Part shown: in pieces, positions 34,305 through 44,664 of the stretch
How the letters are laid out: every line of letters begins with the position of its first letter
How positions within the stretch are numbered: the stretch's first letter is position 1
NCBI GenBank assembly: GCA_011799875.1
Contig: CM022297.1
Span: 363,572,921-363,636,920 of the forward strand
DNA length: 64,000 nucleotides
Direction: 5' to 3'
DNA from: Thinopyrum elongatum
Taxonomy: Eukaryota > Streptophyta > Magnoliopsida > Poales > Poaceae
Notes under the pieces: generated by a model
What the model saw: the letters and a program-made list of their open reading frames with translations, nothing else
Databases searched by the model: none
Told to the model about the DNA's origin: nothing
Program-made: the position numbers and the translations under genes

Positions 34305-37300
34305 TGTGACGACCCCAGCTTAATCGTGCACAAACCATACACGCAAATGCACACGATCAAGCCTAAGGACTCACTTGAAGATATCACAACACAACTCTAA
34401 AACATAAATAAAGTCATACAAGCTTTATATTACAAGGCAGGGCCTCGAGGGCTTGAATACATAGCTCGATGGCATACAAGCATCAGCGGAAGCATCAGAT
34501 ATCTGGGTACAGATATTACAGAAAAACAGATAGGCCTTTAGAAAGGCGGGGCAAAATAAAATACTACGATCGAAAGGCGTAGGCCTCCTGCCTAGGATCC
34601 TCCGAACCTACTCCTGGTCGTCGGTCGGCTCCTCGTAGTAGTACTCGCCGGGAGGGTAGTAGTAGTAGCCGTAGTCGTCAACGGGGGCTGCTATCTCAGG
34701 GGCTCCATCATCTGGCGGCGTCAATTGGATATGGGGAGAAAAAGAAAATAAAGCAAACGTGAGTACTGATCCGAAGTACTCAGCAAGCAAAGGATCTACA
34801 CTACATATGCAACATTTTCAAAGGGGGCTGTATATGTGGACTGGGCTGTAGAAATACCAGAGTAGAGGGGGAAAGTCTAGTCCTATCGAAGACTAGCATC
34901 TTCAATCATCTTCATCGGTCTTGCAGCATTAGAAGAGTGCAGATTAACATAATGTAAAGTAGTAGTAATGTTATCAACCTCGCCCAGAGATCCTTCCTCG
35001 ACTCCCTGCAAGAAAGCAATCCCAGAGCCATACTATCCATTTCATCTCAAGTCACAAGTTCTAGTTGTACCGATTGGGATACAACTCCGAGTGTCCGTTA
35101 CCGTAGGACAGGCTATCGATAGATGTTTTCTTCCCTGCAGGGGTGCACCAACTTACCCACCGCGCTCGATTAACTCCGGCCGGACACACTTTTTCTGGGT
35201 CATGCCCGCCTCGGCCAAACGATATGCCGCAACCCAACCGAATACTTAATAGAGAGGTCAGCACACCGGACTAAACCTAGGCATCCAGGGGTCTTGGGCC
35301 ATCGCCTCGGACGCTCCTGCTCGTTGCGAATGCGGCCGGTGAGCAGACCTAGCCCCCCTTATACAAGCGCAGGGCGTTACCAGTCCAACCCAGCACGCGC
35401 CGCTCAGTCCCTGACGTCTATTAAGCTCCGGCTGAAGTATACGACGCAGAACGCCCATACTATGCCCACGTGATGGTTAGTGCTATCAGGCCAGAGGCCC
35501 CTCGGATCAAATATCCAAACTGTTAGTGTGTTGATAGTGCGGAAATGAGCAGAGACTCATGAAAGATGTGACCCCGTCGCCCCGTCTCGAGGGCTTGCGG
35601 CAAGGGCTAGGAATGCCCGGCCACGCCTCGTGTTCAACCCTCGGGCACCATCCAGGTCCACCCGACTCCACATCACTCATAATTAAGCTCGCGCGGGTAC
35701 CCCTCAGGGCCGACCCGTCTTTAGTAAATTGTTTCAGTGTAAAGTCATAGTAACAATGGTAACCGTGTGTCTAACACCAAGGGGAACCTTGAGGAATCAC
35801 CCTCGATGGAATTCCCTCTGATGTTACCGTCAAGGTGAATGAAGGAGGAATCACCCTCGAGGTCCACTCTTGAGAGGTTGCACGATGACATCGTTATCGG
35901 GGGTGGTGTAGGAGGAATCATCCTCGCTGACAATGCCCGATTAACTAACCTACAAGGTTATCATCAGAAGTGCTGACGAGGTATCACCCTCGGCACTCGA
36001 TAGTAACCCAGTAGTGTCGAGCAACTAAGGGGAAGTGACGTGCGTTGCCGGGGCCTGGTCTTCGATCCCGTTGCTCGGGTCTTTTGTTAATCCAGCGGGG
36101 CAGTTGAGGTAAAGTGGGGTCTCTGCTGGGGCTCTACCCAACCTATAATAAACAGTTTAGGATAAGCAGGTAGGTAACAATAACAGGTTACAATAAAACA
36201 GGCTATGCAGCAGATATAGGACAACAGTAGCAGCAGCAACTTCTAATGCAAGCATCAGAGAGAGAAGAGTAGGTGATATCGGAATGCTCAAAATGGGGGT
36301 GCTTGCCTGTTTGCTCTGCGGCAAGGGCAAGGTCGTCAACGGTGTCGTCGGGGACGTAGTCGTACTCCGGAGCTGCGTCGGTCTCAGGAGCTACGTCGAT
36401 GTCGGGGTCTATCGAGAGAGAAGAGGGGGAGGAAACAAATAAAAACACGGCAAATATATGCAACACAGAGCATGCTATGCTATGATGCAGTGCAGGGTTG
36501 CCTAAAAATATGTCTAAGTCATTTTAGTTATTTTAGGATTAACATGGGATTTATTAACCGGTATGTATGCACTATTCATCTACTGGAATCGGGCTCAAAG
36601 TTACGAGTTCTCCTACGTAGGGGGTTCCGACATGGAAACAGATGACACGATTAGATTCGTCTCGTCGTTCTGAGCAACTTTCATATACAAAGTTTTTCGA
36701 TCCGAGCTACGGATAATTTTCTACGGATTTTCAAAGTTTTTAGTAATTTCTGGATTTATTTAATCCAGCATTATCCAAAACAGTGCCAGATGATGTCAGC
36801 GTGATGCAGAGGTGACATCAGCAAGTCAACTGGTCGGTTGACCAGTCAAACCAGACAGGTGGGTCCAGTGGGACCCACATGTCATTGACTAAGCTAACTA
36901 AACATAGTTAGTTTAACCTAACTAATCTAATTATCGAGTGGGGCCTACTGTCAGTGAGTGTTTAGCAATTTAATTAACTAACTAATTAATTAACTAATTA
37001 TTCTTTTTATTTAATTCATTGAATGGGGTGGGGCCCATATGTCATAGACACAGGGGAGGCCATGTCGGCTTTGACCAGAGTCAACGGGGTCAAAGGGGGC
37101 CCCTGGGCCCACCAGTCAGTGGCCCAGGTGGTGCCACGTGGGCGCCAGCTCGGCACCGGCCGGAGACGCGCTGGAGTTAGCTCCGGTGAGCCACAACACG
37201 GCGGCGCGGCTCCGGAGAGGCGCGGGTTTCGTCCACACGGCACGAAAAGGAGCGAGGTTAGGTGCGTTCGAACGGCGGGACAGCGCCGTGTCGAATGGTG

Positions 37301-38538
37301 GTGGTGCGAGGGGCTGTGGTGGCCGGAGTTGAGCACTTCGAGCTCATCGGCGGTGAGGTTCTTCGGGCGTGCGACAGAAACGGCAAAAGGGGGCGCGACC
37401 GAACGATCTAAAGAGCGAGGCAGGGCCTATGCGACGTGGCAAACGTAACGGTGGCAAGCACGGGACCAAAAGGTCGCCGTGGCCACGCTGGCGATGAGGC
37501 CAGGCGGCGGAGGGTTCGGGCGATCGTGGATCGAGTGCTACGGGCCGCTAGAGGGGCAGAGGGAGGGCGCGTTCGGCGCAGGGGCTCACCGGGGGAGCGT
37601 GGGGTCTTGGCAGAGGGCTCGGGGAAGCGCGACGGAGCCGGAATCTACGCCGGAGCTGCGGCGACCGAAGGAGGAAGAGGAGCTCGAGGGGCTTGATGCA
37701 GAGGCTCCCGGCTCCAATGGTTTGGACCGGTCGACGCGGAGGACGACGGCGGAGCGTTACGTCATCGGGGCGAGGCGCGAGGTCGACGGAGAGCGCGGGA
37801 TCGAGCGACGGCGGCGACGGCGGTTTCGGGCGTCCGCCCAGATCAAACCAGAGAGGGGGAACGAGGGGGAATGGGGGTGCTAGGGTTGCGGGGAGTGAGC
37901 AAGGCGCGCGGGCGAGCTCTTAAGGGCGCCGGGGGACCGCAGGATCATCGACACGGCGACGAGCGCCGGTCGGATGCGCGCGCGCGCTGACACGTGCGGG
38001 AGGAGGGAGACGAGCACCAGGTGGGCTGGGCCGGGCGCTGTAGCGCAGGCTTAAGTGCACAGTGAAATCTTTAGGCCTTTTTCCATTTTCTCTTTTTCTG
38101 TTTCTTTTCTTTTCCTGTTTTGCTAATTGGTTGGGCACTTAGTGAGTTTTGTAAAATGTGTGAGCTAGCCCATAAATCACAGTGCAATATATCCTATCAC
38201 CCAAAATTAGTTTGGGGTAAATACTATTTCATATTTAGTTTTTATTAATTAAAAGGTTGTCAAATAATGTTTTCAGTCACTGTTTGAGGTTGTTAGAGCC
38301 ACTTATCCAATCTCAATAAAGTTGGTTACAATTTTATTATTGCCTCTAAATTATTTGCTATTTAATGAACATTTTAGTTTTTGGTTTGAGCAAATTTATT
38401 TTGCACTTTGAATTTGAGTTGAATTTTTGAGAAGAAGTTTGAGATGAGTTGCTTAACCACTGTGATCAGGAGTTGCGATGATGATGCCTTGGCATGATTA
38501 GGAGGTGATCACTATAGTGTGATGCTGGGGATGTTACA
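34305..38538 (-). repeat. 5' LTR of the nested element (longer copy, 4234 bp)
   Basis: The plus strand starts TGTGACGACCCCAG and ends GGGGATGTTACA. It holds an extra block at 36084-36789 that the left LTR lacks. It includes a CpG-rich segment at about 37020-38045, which produces several long but compositionally biased ORFs that I do not regard as genes. Confidence 0.9.
36084..36789. other. 706-bp block present in only one LTR
   Basis: Sequence matches resume on both sides (cgggtctt before, atgatgtcagcg after). On the minus strand the block contains an acidic stretch (APEYDYVPDDTVDD) that resembles in style the LTR segment at 34608-34740 (APVDDYGYYYYPPGEYYY). It was probably deleted from the left LTR, although insertion into the right one is not excluded. 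Confidence 0.7.
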
Positions 38539-38737
38539 TCCAACTCCCTCACTTGAAGATTCTGAGTATTCATCTTCGGCTCCCACTGTGGTTGCTCGAG
38601 TCATAGATGAAGAGGATGACGCCACTTCACCAGCGATGGCTTCACTGCATCACGATTCTGCATCAGGCCCCACTGCACCGCCCAACTCCAATGTCGACCC
38701 TGCTGCCCCAACATCTTCACCGACTGGAAATGAGTAG
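38539..38737 (+). pseudogene. ORF2 C-terminus of the Copia element, beyond the nested insertion
   Basis: After removing the nested LTR element the frame continues as TPSLEDSEYSSSAPTVVARV and on to SSPTGNE with a TAG at 38735. The tail is acidic and then Pro/Ala/Thr-rich, with no hydrophobic anchor. It supports the view that this ORF is not a membrane glycoprotein. Confidence 0.8.
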
Positions 38738-39108
38738 ACACTCTATGTCTTCAAACCTTTGTGGTCCTTACTGACAAAAGGAGAGAAGCATATGAGTTGA
38801 TAGTCTTCAAGCGGGTCCATATGGGTCGGGTGCTTATTCTTGCCTAAGTTTTTACAACTCTCGTTCTTGAACTATTTGGCTTTTGAGTTGTAACACTTAA
38901 ACTTTATGGTCGTCTGCCACTTTTGCTGCTACCTTATGATGCGATGATAAATTCCGCATGAAGTCATTCTGCAGACGCCCATTTCTCATTATGCATTTCA
39001 TTATGCATTTCATTATCTTCATTACTCTTATGTATGCATGATGAATTGTCTTCATGTGTTGAAGAGGATCTCCACAAAGTAAAACCTGCCATGTGCATTT
39101 GCATTCAA
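38738..39108 (+). other. Untranslated region of the Copia element before the CACTA insertion
   Basis: This is T-rich sequence without ORFs, including repeated cattatgcatttcatt. It continues after the CACTA element at 49288-49433 and leads to the polypurine tract. The last three bases (caa, 39106-39108) are the CACTA target duplication. Confidence 0.7.
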
Positions 39109-39630
39109 CACTACAGGAATCAGGCACTTTGCCGTCTGCCATGGCTAACGGCAAAGGCATGCCTGGCGGACGGCAAAGGCCTTTGCCGTCAGCCAGCAGA
39201 CGGCACCACGTCAGGCTGAACGAACTACGGCAAAGGGCACTTTGCCGTCTGCTGGCTGACGGCAAAGATGCAAAGGCCTTTACCGTCAGCCAGCAGACGG
39301 CAAAGGGCATGGACGGCACATGTTAGGCTTAGGTCTGTTAAGGGGTTAACGCCGTGCTTTGCCATCGGCTGGCAGATGGCAAAGACCTTTGCATCTTTGC
39401 CGTCTGCCACCAGACGGCAAAGTGCCCAAATAGGCCAGCCCAGGTGCCCCCCCAGGTTGCTGCCACGTGGCTTGCTATGCCGTCTGCCAGCAGACGGCAA
39501 AGCAACCATATAGGCCAGCCCAGTGCCCCCCAGGTTGCACAGGTAGCTACCACGTGGCAGCTTTGCCGTCCGCTGGCTGACGGTAAACCTCTTTGCCGTC
39601 TGCCAGCAGACGACAAAGTGTCTGTATTGC
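39109..39630. repeat. Left CACTA terminus and subterminal repeat array
   Basis: Many copies of tttgccgtctgc and gcagacggcaaag occur in both orientations, often paired as ccgtctgccagcagacgg-type imperfect dyads. They are spaced irregularly, with unrelated sequence (including repeats of ataggccagcccag) between. In En/Spm systems such motifs bind the TNPA-class protein; binding here is inference. Confidence 0.88.
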
Positions 39631-39673
39631 CCCTGTTTTTTCTGTTTTTTTCTTAAATTCAATCAATTTCACA

Positions 39674-39676
<3 letters not shown>

Positions 39677-39717
<41 letters not shown>
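39677..39717. repeat. (AT)n microsatellite
   Basis: About 40 bp of TA dinucleotide repeat just inside the left subterminal region of the CACTA element. Confidence 0.9.
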
Positions 39718-39720
<3 letters not shown>

Positions 39721-40004
39721 TTGAAAATACTTTCAACAAGCATAACTATCCCTGCCATATGGATATGATCATCCAACACATATACATACCAACTCAAAAG
39801 TCCATATCCAACATATATATAGCCAACATATATCCAACAACAAGCATACAATGGTTTCATCCATACATACATATATAGGTAGCAAGTTTCACATTGTTCA
39901 TCCTACAAAATCAAAACAAAAAGGAAGGACAAGGAGAAGAGTAGACTCCATCAACGCAAGCTTCCATGATCTAAAGAAAATCTGCAAATTGGGAAAGAAG
40001 AAAG

Positions 40005-40110
40005 TTAGAAGAAGAAGAAGACTAGAAGAAGAAGAAGAAGAAGGAGTAGAAGTAGAAGAATTTTTCTTCTATTTCTTTTTCTCCTCTTATTTATCTTCTT
40101 CTTCTTCTAA
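40005..40110. repeat. (GAA)n followed by (TTC)n
   Basis: A purine run of gaagaagaag units is followed within about 15 bp by a pyrimidine run of ttcttc units on the same strand. The two arms are roughly complementary and could fold back. Confidence 0.75.
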
Positions 40111-40119
40111 CTAAGGTAA

Positions 40120-41100
40120 CCTAGGTAATTATGCCATTTTTAGCTAAGCTAGGTAAAAATGCTAAGTGTAGGTCATTTTAGAGCTAAGCTAGGTAAATAG
40201 GTCATTTTGGAGCTTAGTAAGGTTATTATGTCATTTTCGAGGAAAATAAGCTAAGTATATGTCATTTTGGGGTAACTAAGATTATTATGCCATTTTGACC
40301 TAAGTATGCTAAGTGATCATAAATGAACTAAAGAAGCTAAGTATAGGTCATTTTTGAGCTAACCTAGGTAGTTATGACATTTTTGAGCTAACTACTCTAT
40401 TTATCATTTTGGAGGACAAAATGGTAAGTGTAGGTCATTTTAGAGCTATCCTAGTTAAAATCGGTCATTTTGGAGCTAGGTAAGGTTATTTTGTCATTTT
40501 GGAGGAAAATAAACTAATGATATGACAGTTTGGACCTAAACCAAGGTTATTATGCCATTTTTTTTACTAAGTATGCTAAGTTGTCATAAATGAACTAAAG
40601 AAGCTAAGTATAGGTCATTTTTGAGCTAACCTCGGTAGTTATGCCATTTTTAGCTAACTAAGCATATTTATTCATTTTGGAGGAAAAAATGGTAAGTGTA
40701 GGTCATTTTAGAGCTATCCTATTTAAAATCGGTCATTTTGGAGCTAGGTAAGGTTCTTTTGTCATTTTGAGGAAAATAAACAATTATATGACAGTTTGGA
40801 GCTACCCAAGGTTATTTGCCATTTTGGCAAGTCGAGCTAATTATGTCATAAATGAACTAGCTAAGCTAAGTATAGATCATTATTGAGCTATCCTAGGTAG
40901 TTATGCCATTTTTTAGCTAACTAAGCATATTAAGTCATTTTGGAGGAAAAAATGCTAAGTATTGGTCATTTTATAGCTATCCTAGGTAAAATATGTCATT
41001 TTGGAGCTAAGTAAGGTTATTATGTCTTTTTCGAGGAAAATAAGCTAAGTATAGGTCATTTTGGAGCTAAATAGGTCATTTCTTAAGCTAAGTATGCATT
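40120..41100. repeat. ~265-bp tandem repeats built on a gtcatttt motif
   Basis: The segment aaatgaactaaagaagctaa, followed by gtataggtcattttt and gagctaacct, recurs near 40321, 40590 and 40850. Within each unit the motif ggtcattttggagcta and variants is itself repeated every 30-60 bp. The array is AT-rich and non-coding. It lies between the left subterminal region and the 3' end of the TNP1-like gene. Confidence 0.8.
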
Positions 41101-41139
41101 TGTTAAGCAAAACAATTGGGAAAACTTACCATCATCACA

Positions 41140-43414
41140 GAGGTGAAGGACCGGTCGGGGTTGCGCCAGTGCGAGATGAAGAAGGCATGCTGCACCAAAG
41201 ATCATTTGCAATGTCTCGTTAGCATGATGCAACTCAAATGTGAATACTAGTAACTAATGACCATTCAAATGAAACTCACCGTGGGTGCTATACCAATCTG
41301 GGGCATCGGCGGAGGGGTCTGACCATTGCCCTGGCACACGGACTGCACATTTTGTTTTCACGAGTCAGTCATATTAGTTAGTAATGAAATGAACATTACG
41401 TGCATGATTTGGCTAATATGCAGGAGAAACTTACCACGAGGAGCTCGTATAGGGCCCGGTGAGACGCGTCGTTCCGGTTCCTCTCCTCCTCCAACAGCCT
41501 AGCCGTCCTCTCCTCCATGTCCCTCTCCCTCTCCGCCGCCTACCTGTTTGCCTCCGCCAGAAGCTCCTGGGCCCTAGCCTCGATGGCAAGCTCCATTGGC
41601 CGTGAACGAGGCCTTATCTTAGGATCGGAGCTCGTCTGGCGCTTCTTGATCTCTGGGAGAGTTCTAGGACAATGTATCAGTCCATCCCCAATGGCTACCG
41701 AGCCATGGTACCTCCTACCACCAGATAGCATCACGAGCTCTGGATCAAAAGGACTCTGGCTCGGGTTGAAGTCCTCCCCTTTCCTCATCTTCCCAACATC
41801 TCTGTACCTCACGAGCTTGTTGTGGGAGGAGATGTTGGTGAAGCTCTCTGTATGATCGAGATCAGACTCAGAGAATGCCTTGGCCTTCTTGTACGGGGCA
41901 GTATGGGCCATGGCATAGAGGTCGAACACCGGTGGCACCTCCTTCTTGTTGTGTCGCGCCTAAAAGAGAGGAACAAAATATTAGTTAAGGGCTCAAGCTA
42001 GCATTTAGGCACGCTTGATGGTGTGGCACACCTTGCATTTAGGCACGCTTATCCTTGGCCTTGTTGTGGACGGCTAGCCATTGGGGAGAGCACCACTCAT
42101 CCACCAACGCCTCCCAACAGTCCATCCTATCCGCACACCATCTCGGGGGCACCTAAGTTAGTCAATAGAAATTTCAGTGCTACGCCTACGAATCAAATCA
42201 AGAAAACTAAGTACAAGGCCTTAAGAATAGGTAATTACCTTCATGTACTTCTCCTAACTCAGAAACTTGACGCGGCACTTCGTCTTGGACCTCTTAATAC
42301 CAGTCGAGGCGTAGTAGTCTCGAACAGCCTGCACCCGAGCCTCGTGCCGTAAGTTCTGAAGTAGGCGCTTGCACTCGGCTTCGACAACCATAGCCGCGGC
42401 CTCCTCCTGTTCCTCAAGACACATGTAGAAGGTCTGCAATCAAACAAGACAAAACTGATTAGTACAATCACTAGGTACTGTTGATTTTTAATTCTGTAAA
42501 GGAGAAATTACCGAAAACGTCTGGATCACAATGTCGGCCACCGTCTCGCACAAGACACCGTCGACCCTCTCCTCCGGCGGGGCCGGGGCAGCCAAGTACA
42601 GCTCCCAGCTCAGTGCTAGCTGTGGAACTTGACCCTCACCGGGCAATGTGACCCACCCCGAGAAGTTCTGCCGACAAAGCACACCAAGGACCTGGTTGGG
42701 CCTGCGGACACCAGGGGCGTGTTTCCAACCCCTACAGTATGACGAGGCCAACACATTAGAGATTAATTTGAAGAAACGTGAAGGCAAAAGGTTAAAAAAG
42801 AGTAAATGCACTTACTTCTCCCCATTAGGCGCAATCAACCACCTCTGATCGTGGGTCGTCGGCACGGCCGGGAGCTCTGTACCACCACGCTGGTAGACCT
42901 TGCCCCCCTCAACCAGCTCGCCCTCGCTATAGCTATCCTCAGAAAAGTTGTCCTCACCACCATCAGCATGGCCACTAGCCTCCAGAGTCACGTGGGACGA
43001 AGACTCTGGGACCGGAGTCTCATGGGACGAAGACTCTAGGACCCGAGTCTCGTGGGACGAAGGCTCGGAGACCCGAGGCTCGTCGGCCCGAGGCTCATGG
43101 ACTGGAGTCCGAGACGGGTCCACCTCAGACGGAGTAGTCTTGTGGTCGGGAGAATCACTAGGGGTGGTGGCGAGGAAGGCGTAGGGGCCTTCCTACCTCT
43201 CCCGCCGCCACATCCACCTCTAGCACCCCTCTTCGTCTTCCCCCGACCTCTCCCGGCCAAAGAAGAAGCACCCGCCGGTGGTGTCTACATACTGTCTAGC
43301 AGTGCTCTCCGGAGGTGCTGGGGTGGAATGGAAGCACCCCTCCCAGCACGCGCCGAGGAAGGAGGCTCGGAGCGCTCTCGACCCGCGCCCACCATCTGTC
43401 AACACCTGCAATGA
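41140..43414 (-). pseudogene. CACTA TNP1-like second gene, multi-exon, decayed
   Basis: Read on the minus strand, several exons with plausible splice sites follow one another. The first is a basic Gly/Arg-rich start around 43400-43200 (AGRGRGKTKRGARGG), then an acidic Ser/Glu-rich exon (about 43123-42812). Next is an exon with GWKHAPGVRRPNQVLG (about 42732-42513), then one with CLEEQEEAAAMVVEAE (about 42433-42240), then MDCWEALVDEWCSPQWLA (about 42158-42030). A final larger exon at about 41960-41430 contains SDPKIRPRSRPMELA and a Glu/Arg coiled coil. A TAG at 41540 interrupts the coiled coil where Gln is expected. The pattern matches plant En/Spm-associated 'Ptta' or TNP1-like proteins, thought to bind DNA and accompany the transposase. 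Exon limits are approximate. Confidence 0.6.
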
Positions 43415-43570
43415 CAAAGAGTAAACGAAATTAGTACAACATAAACATAATAAAAAAAATTAGTGTATCATCATCATGAACATAATAAAAAATTAAATAC
43501 CTAATAACATGAACTAATTAATAATATATATATGTACATAATAATAATTGAATACCTGACATTACTAATA

Positions 43571-44600
43571 TTACTCTTCATCGTCTATATATGCTTCGGG
43601 ATCAATAAATGCATCATCATCATCACTATCAGTAATGACGTGCTCATCATCATCAATAAATGCATCAACATGTGGAAGGCCTCCTTTACGTAATCGGTCA
43701 AGCATTGACAGATCATCCGCAGCAGTAACCTCTTCTAGTTCCGGCTCTTCTTGTTCCGGCTCAAGGGTGAAGTCGAATTCATTGTCGCTGTCTACTTCAA
43801 TGTTCTGGGGTGAAGTATAGCGGTTCTTGAAACGTTTTTTGGAAAGACGTGTTTCTTGGAAGAATTCTCCTTCATATGTGTCTGGGTTAATGTGAGGCTC
43901 ATAATCCTCTTCATCGGGGGGAGGTGGTCTAACACGTGGCGGCACTTCATAAACGACATCCCAACCATTGAGATTTGGATCACTTTGATAGGCCCACGGT
44001 AGATAGAAAACCTGGGTTGCCTGTTGAGCCGTAATATAGACATCGGGAACATCCAAATGGGTGCTTTGTTTGATTTCCACTAGCCCTATATGTTCATGAG
44101 TCCTTCTAGTCTCCTTCGGCTGGAACCAATAACATTTGAAGACTACGACGTTTGGTGGGTTTGCACCATAGAATTGAGGTTCATAAATTTCTTCAACTCT
44201 TCCATAATACTCGGTATCTCCTTCACCGATAGCAGAGACACAACAATTTGTAGACTTTCGGTCAGCCATAGATAGCTCTTTGCCATAGGTACGAAAACGA
44301 TACCCGTTGATGTCGTATTTGTCAAATGAACGGACCTTAAAGTCAAAACCATTAGCAACTTGTCTCAATTCGGCGTCCATAAACTCTGAATTAGCCTACA
44401 AGTTTAATACGAAAGGATTGTTGCATTAGCCGCAAATTAGACGAAGAAATGAAATGGTCTAATGGAAATTACTGTTTGTTTGAACCAAGAGATGAAATCG
44501 GGATAACCGCCTCCATGCCTTGCCAGAAGCTCATACTCTTCGACGGAGTCCTTTTGGTTCACCGCTCCATATGAGAATTTGGTGACATATCGACTGTATC
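43571..44600 (-). pseudogene. CACTA transposase downstream exons with DUF4216-type domain
   Basis: Two exons continue the TNP2 gene. A short one at about 44590-44474 encodes YGAVNQKDSVEEYELLARHG. The last runs from about 44397 to the stop at 43571 and includes DKYDINGYRFRTYG near its start and VVVFKCYWF, the hallmarks of the DUF4216 region in plant CACTA transposases. It ends in a very acidic tail with repeated DDD and DEE. No internal nonsense codon was seen in these exons, unlike the upstream exon. They are listed as pseudogene because the upstream part of the same gene is broken. Confidence 0.75.
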
Positions 44601-44664
44601 AAATATAGCCGGGAATAAGAGCAGTTCAAAGGAATTAGAAGTTGCGAAACAATGTACCGAGAAC

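Larger units (their letters stand above)
27127..38538 (-). mobile_element. 11.4-kb non-autonomous LTR retrotransposon (probably Gypsy-type)
   Basis: Two direct LTRs (27127-30656 and 34305-38538) flank a 3.65-kb interior. The minus strand carries a TGGTATCAGAGCC primer-binding site beside the right LTR and a purine tract beside the left LTR, so transcription runs right to left. The target duplication is tccaa. The interior has no recognisable gag or pol domain, so mobility would have needed proteins from a related element. Differences between the LTRs are roughly 4% over the first 230 bases by eye. It is one of three insertions inside the Copia element. Gypsy is inferred from LTR style and terminal motifs, not from pol. 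Confidence 0.9.

Noticed and set aside
34608..34790. Tyr/Pro/Glu-rich short ORF (PPGEYYYEEP) in the LTR
   Set aside because: It is present in both LTRs but depends on a TAG/CTA triplet run that varies in length. I kept it as a compositional note, not a gene.
39093..39662. ORFs of up to 145 codons at the left CACTA end
   Set aside because: They read through the GACGGC subterminal repeats and repeat the same peptide; both strands are open for the same reason.
40120..41100. CRISPR-like array
   Set aside because: Repeats have degenerate, nested units with no regular unique spacers, in a plant transposon; this is ordinary satellite-like DNA.
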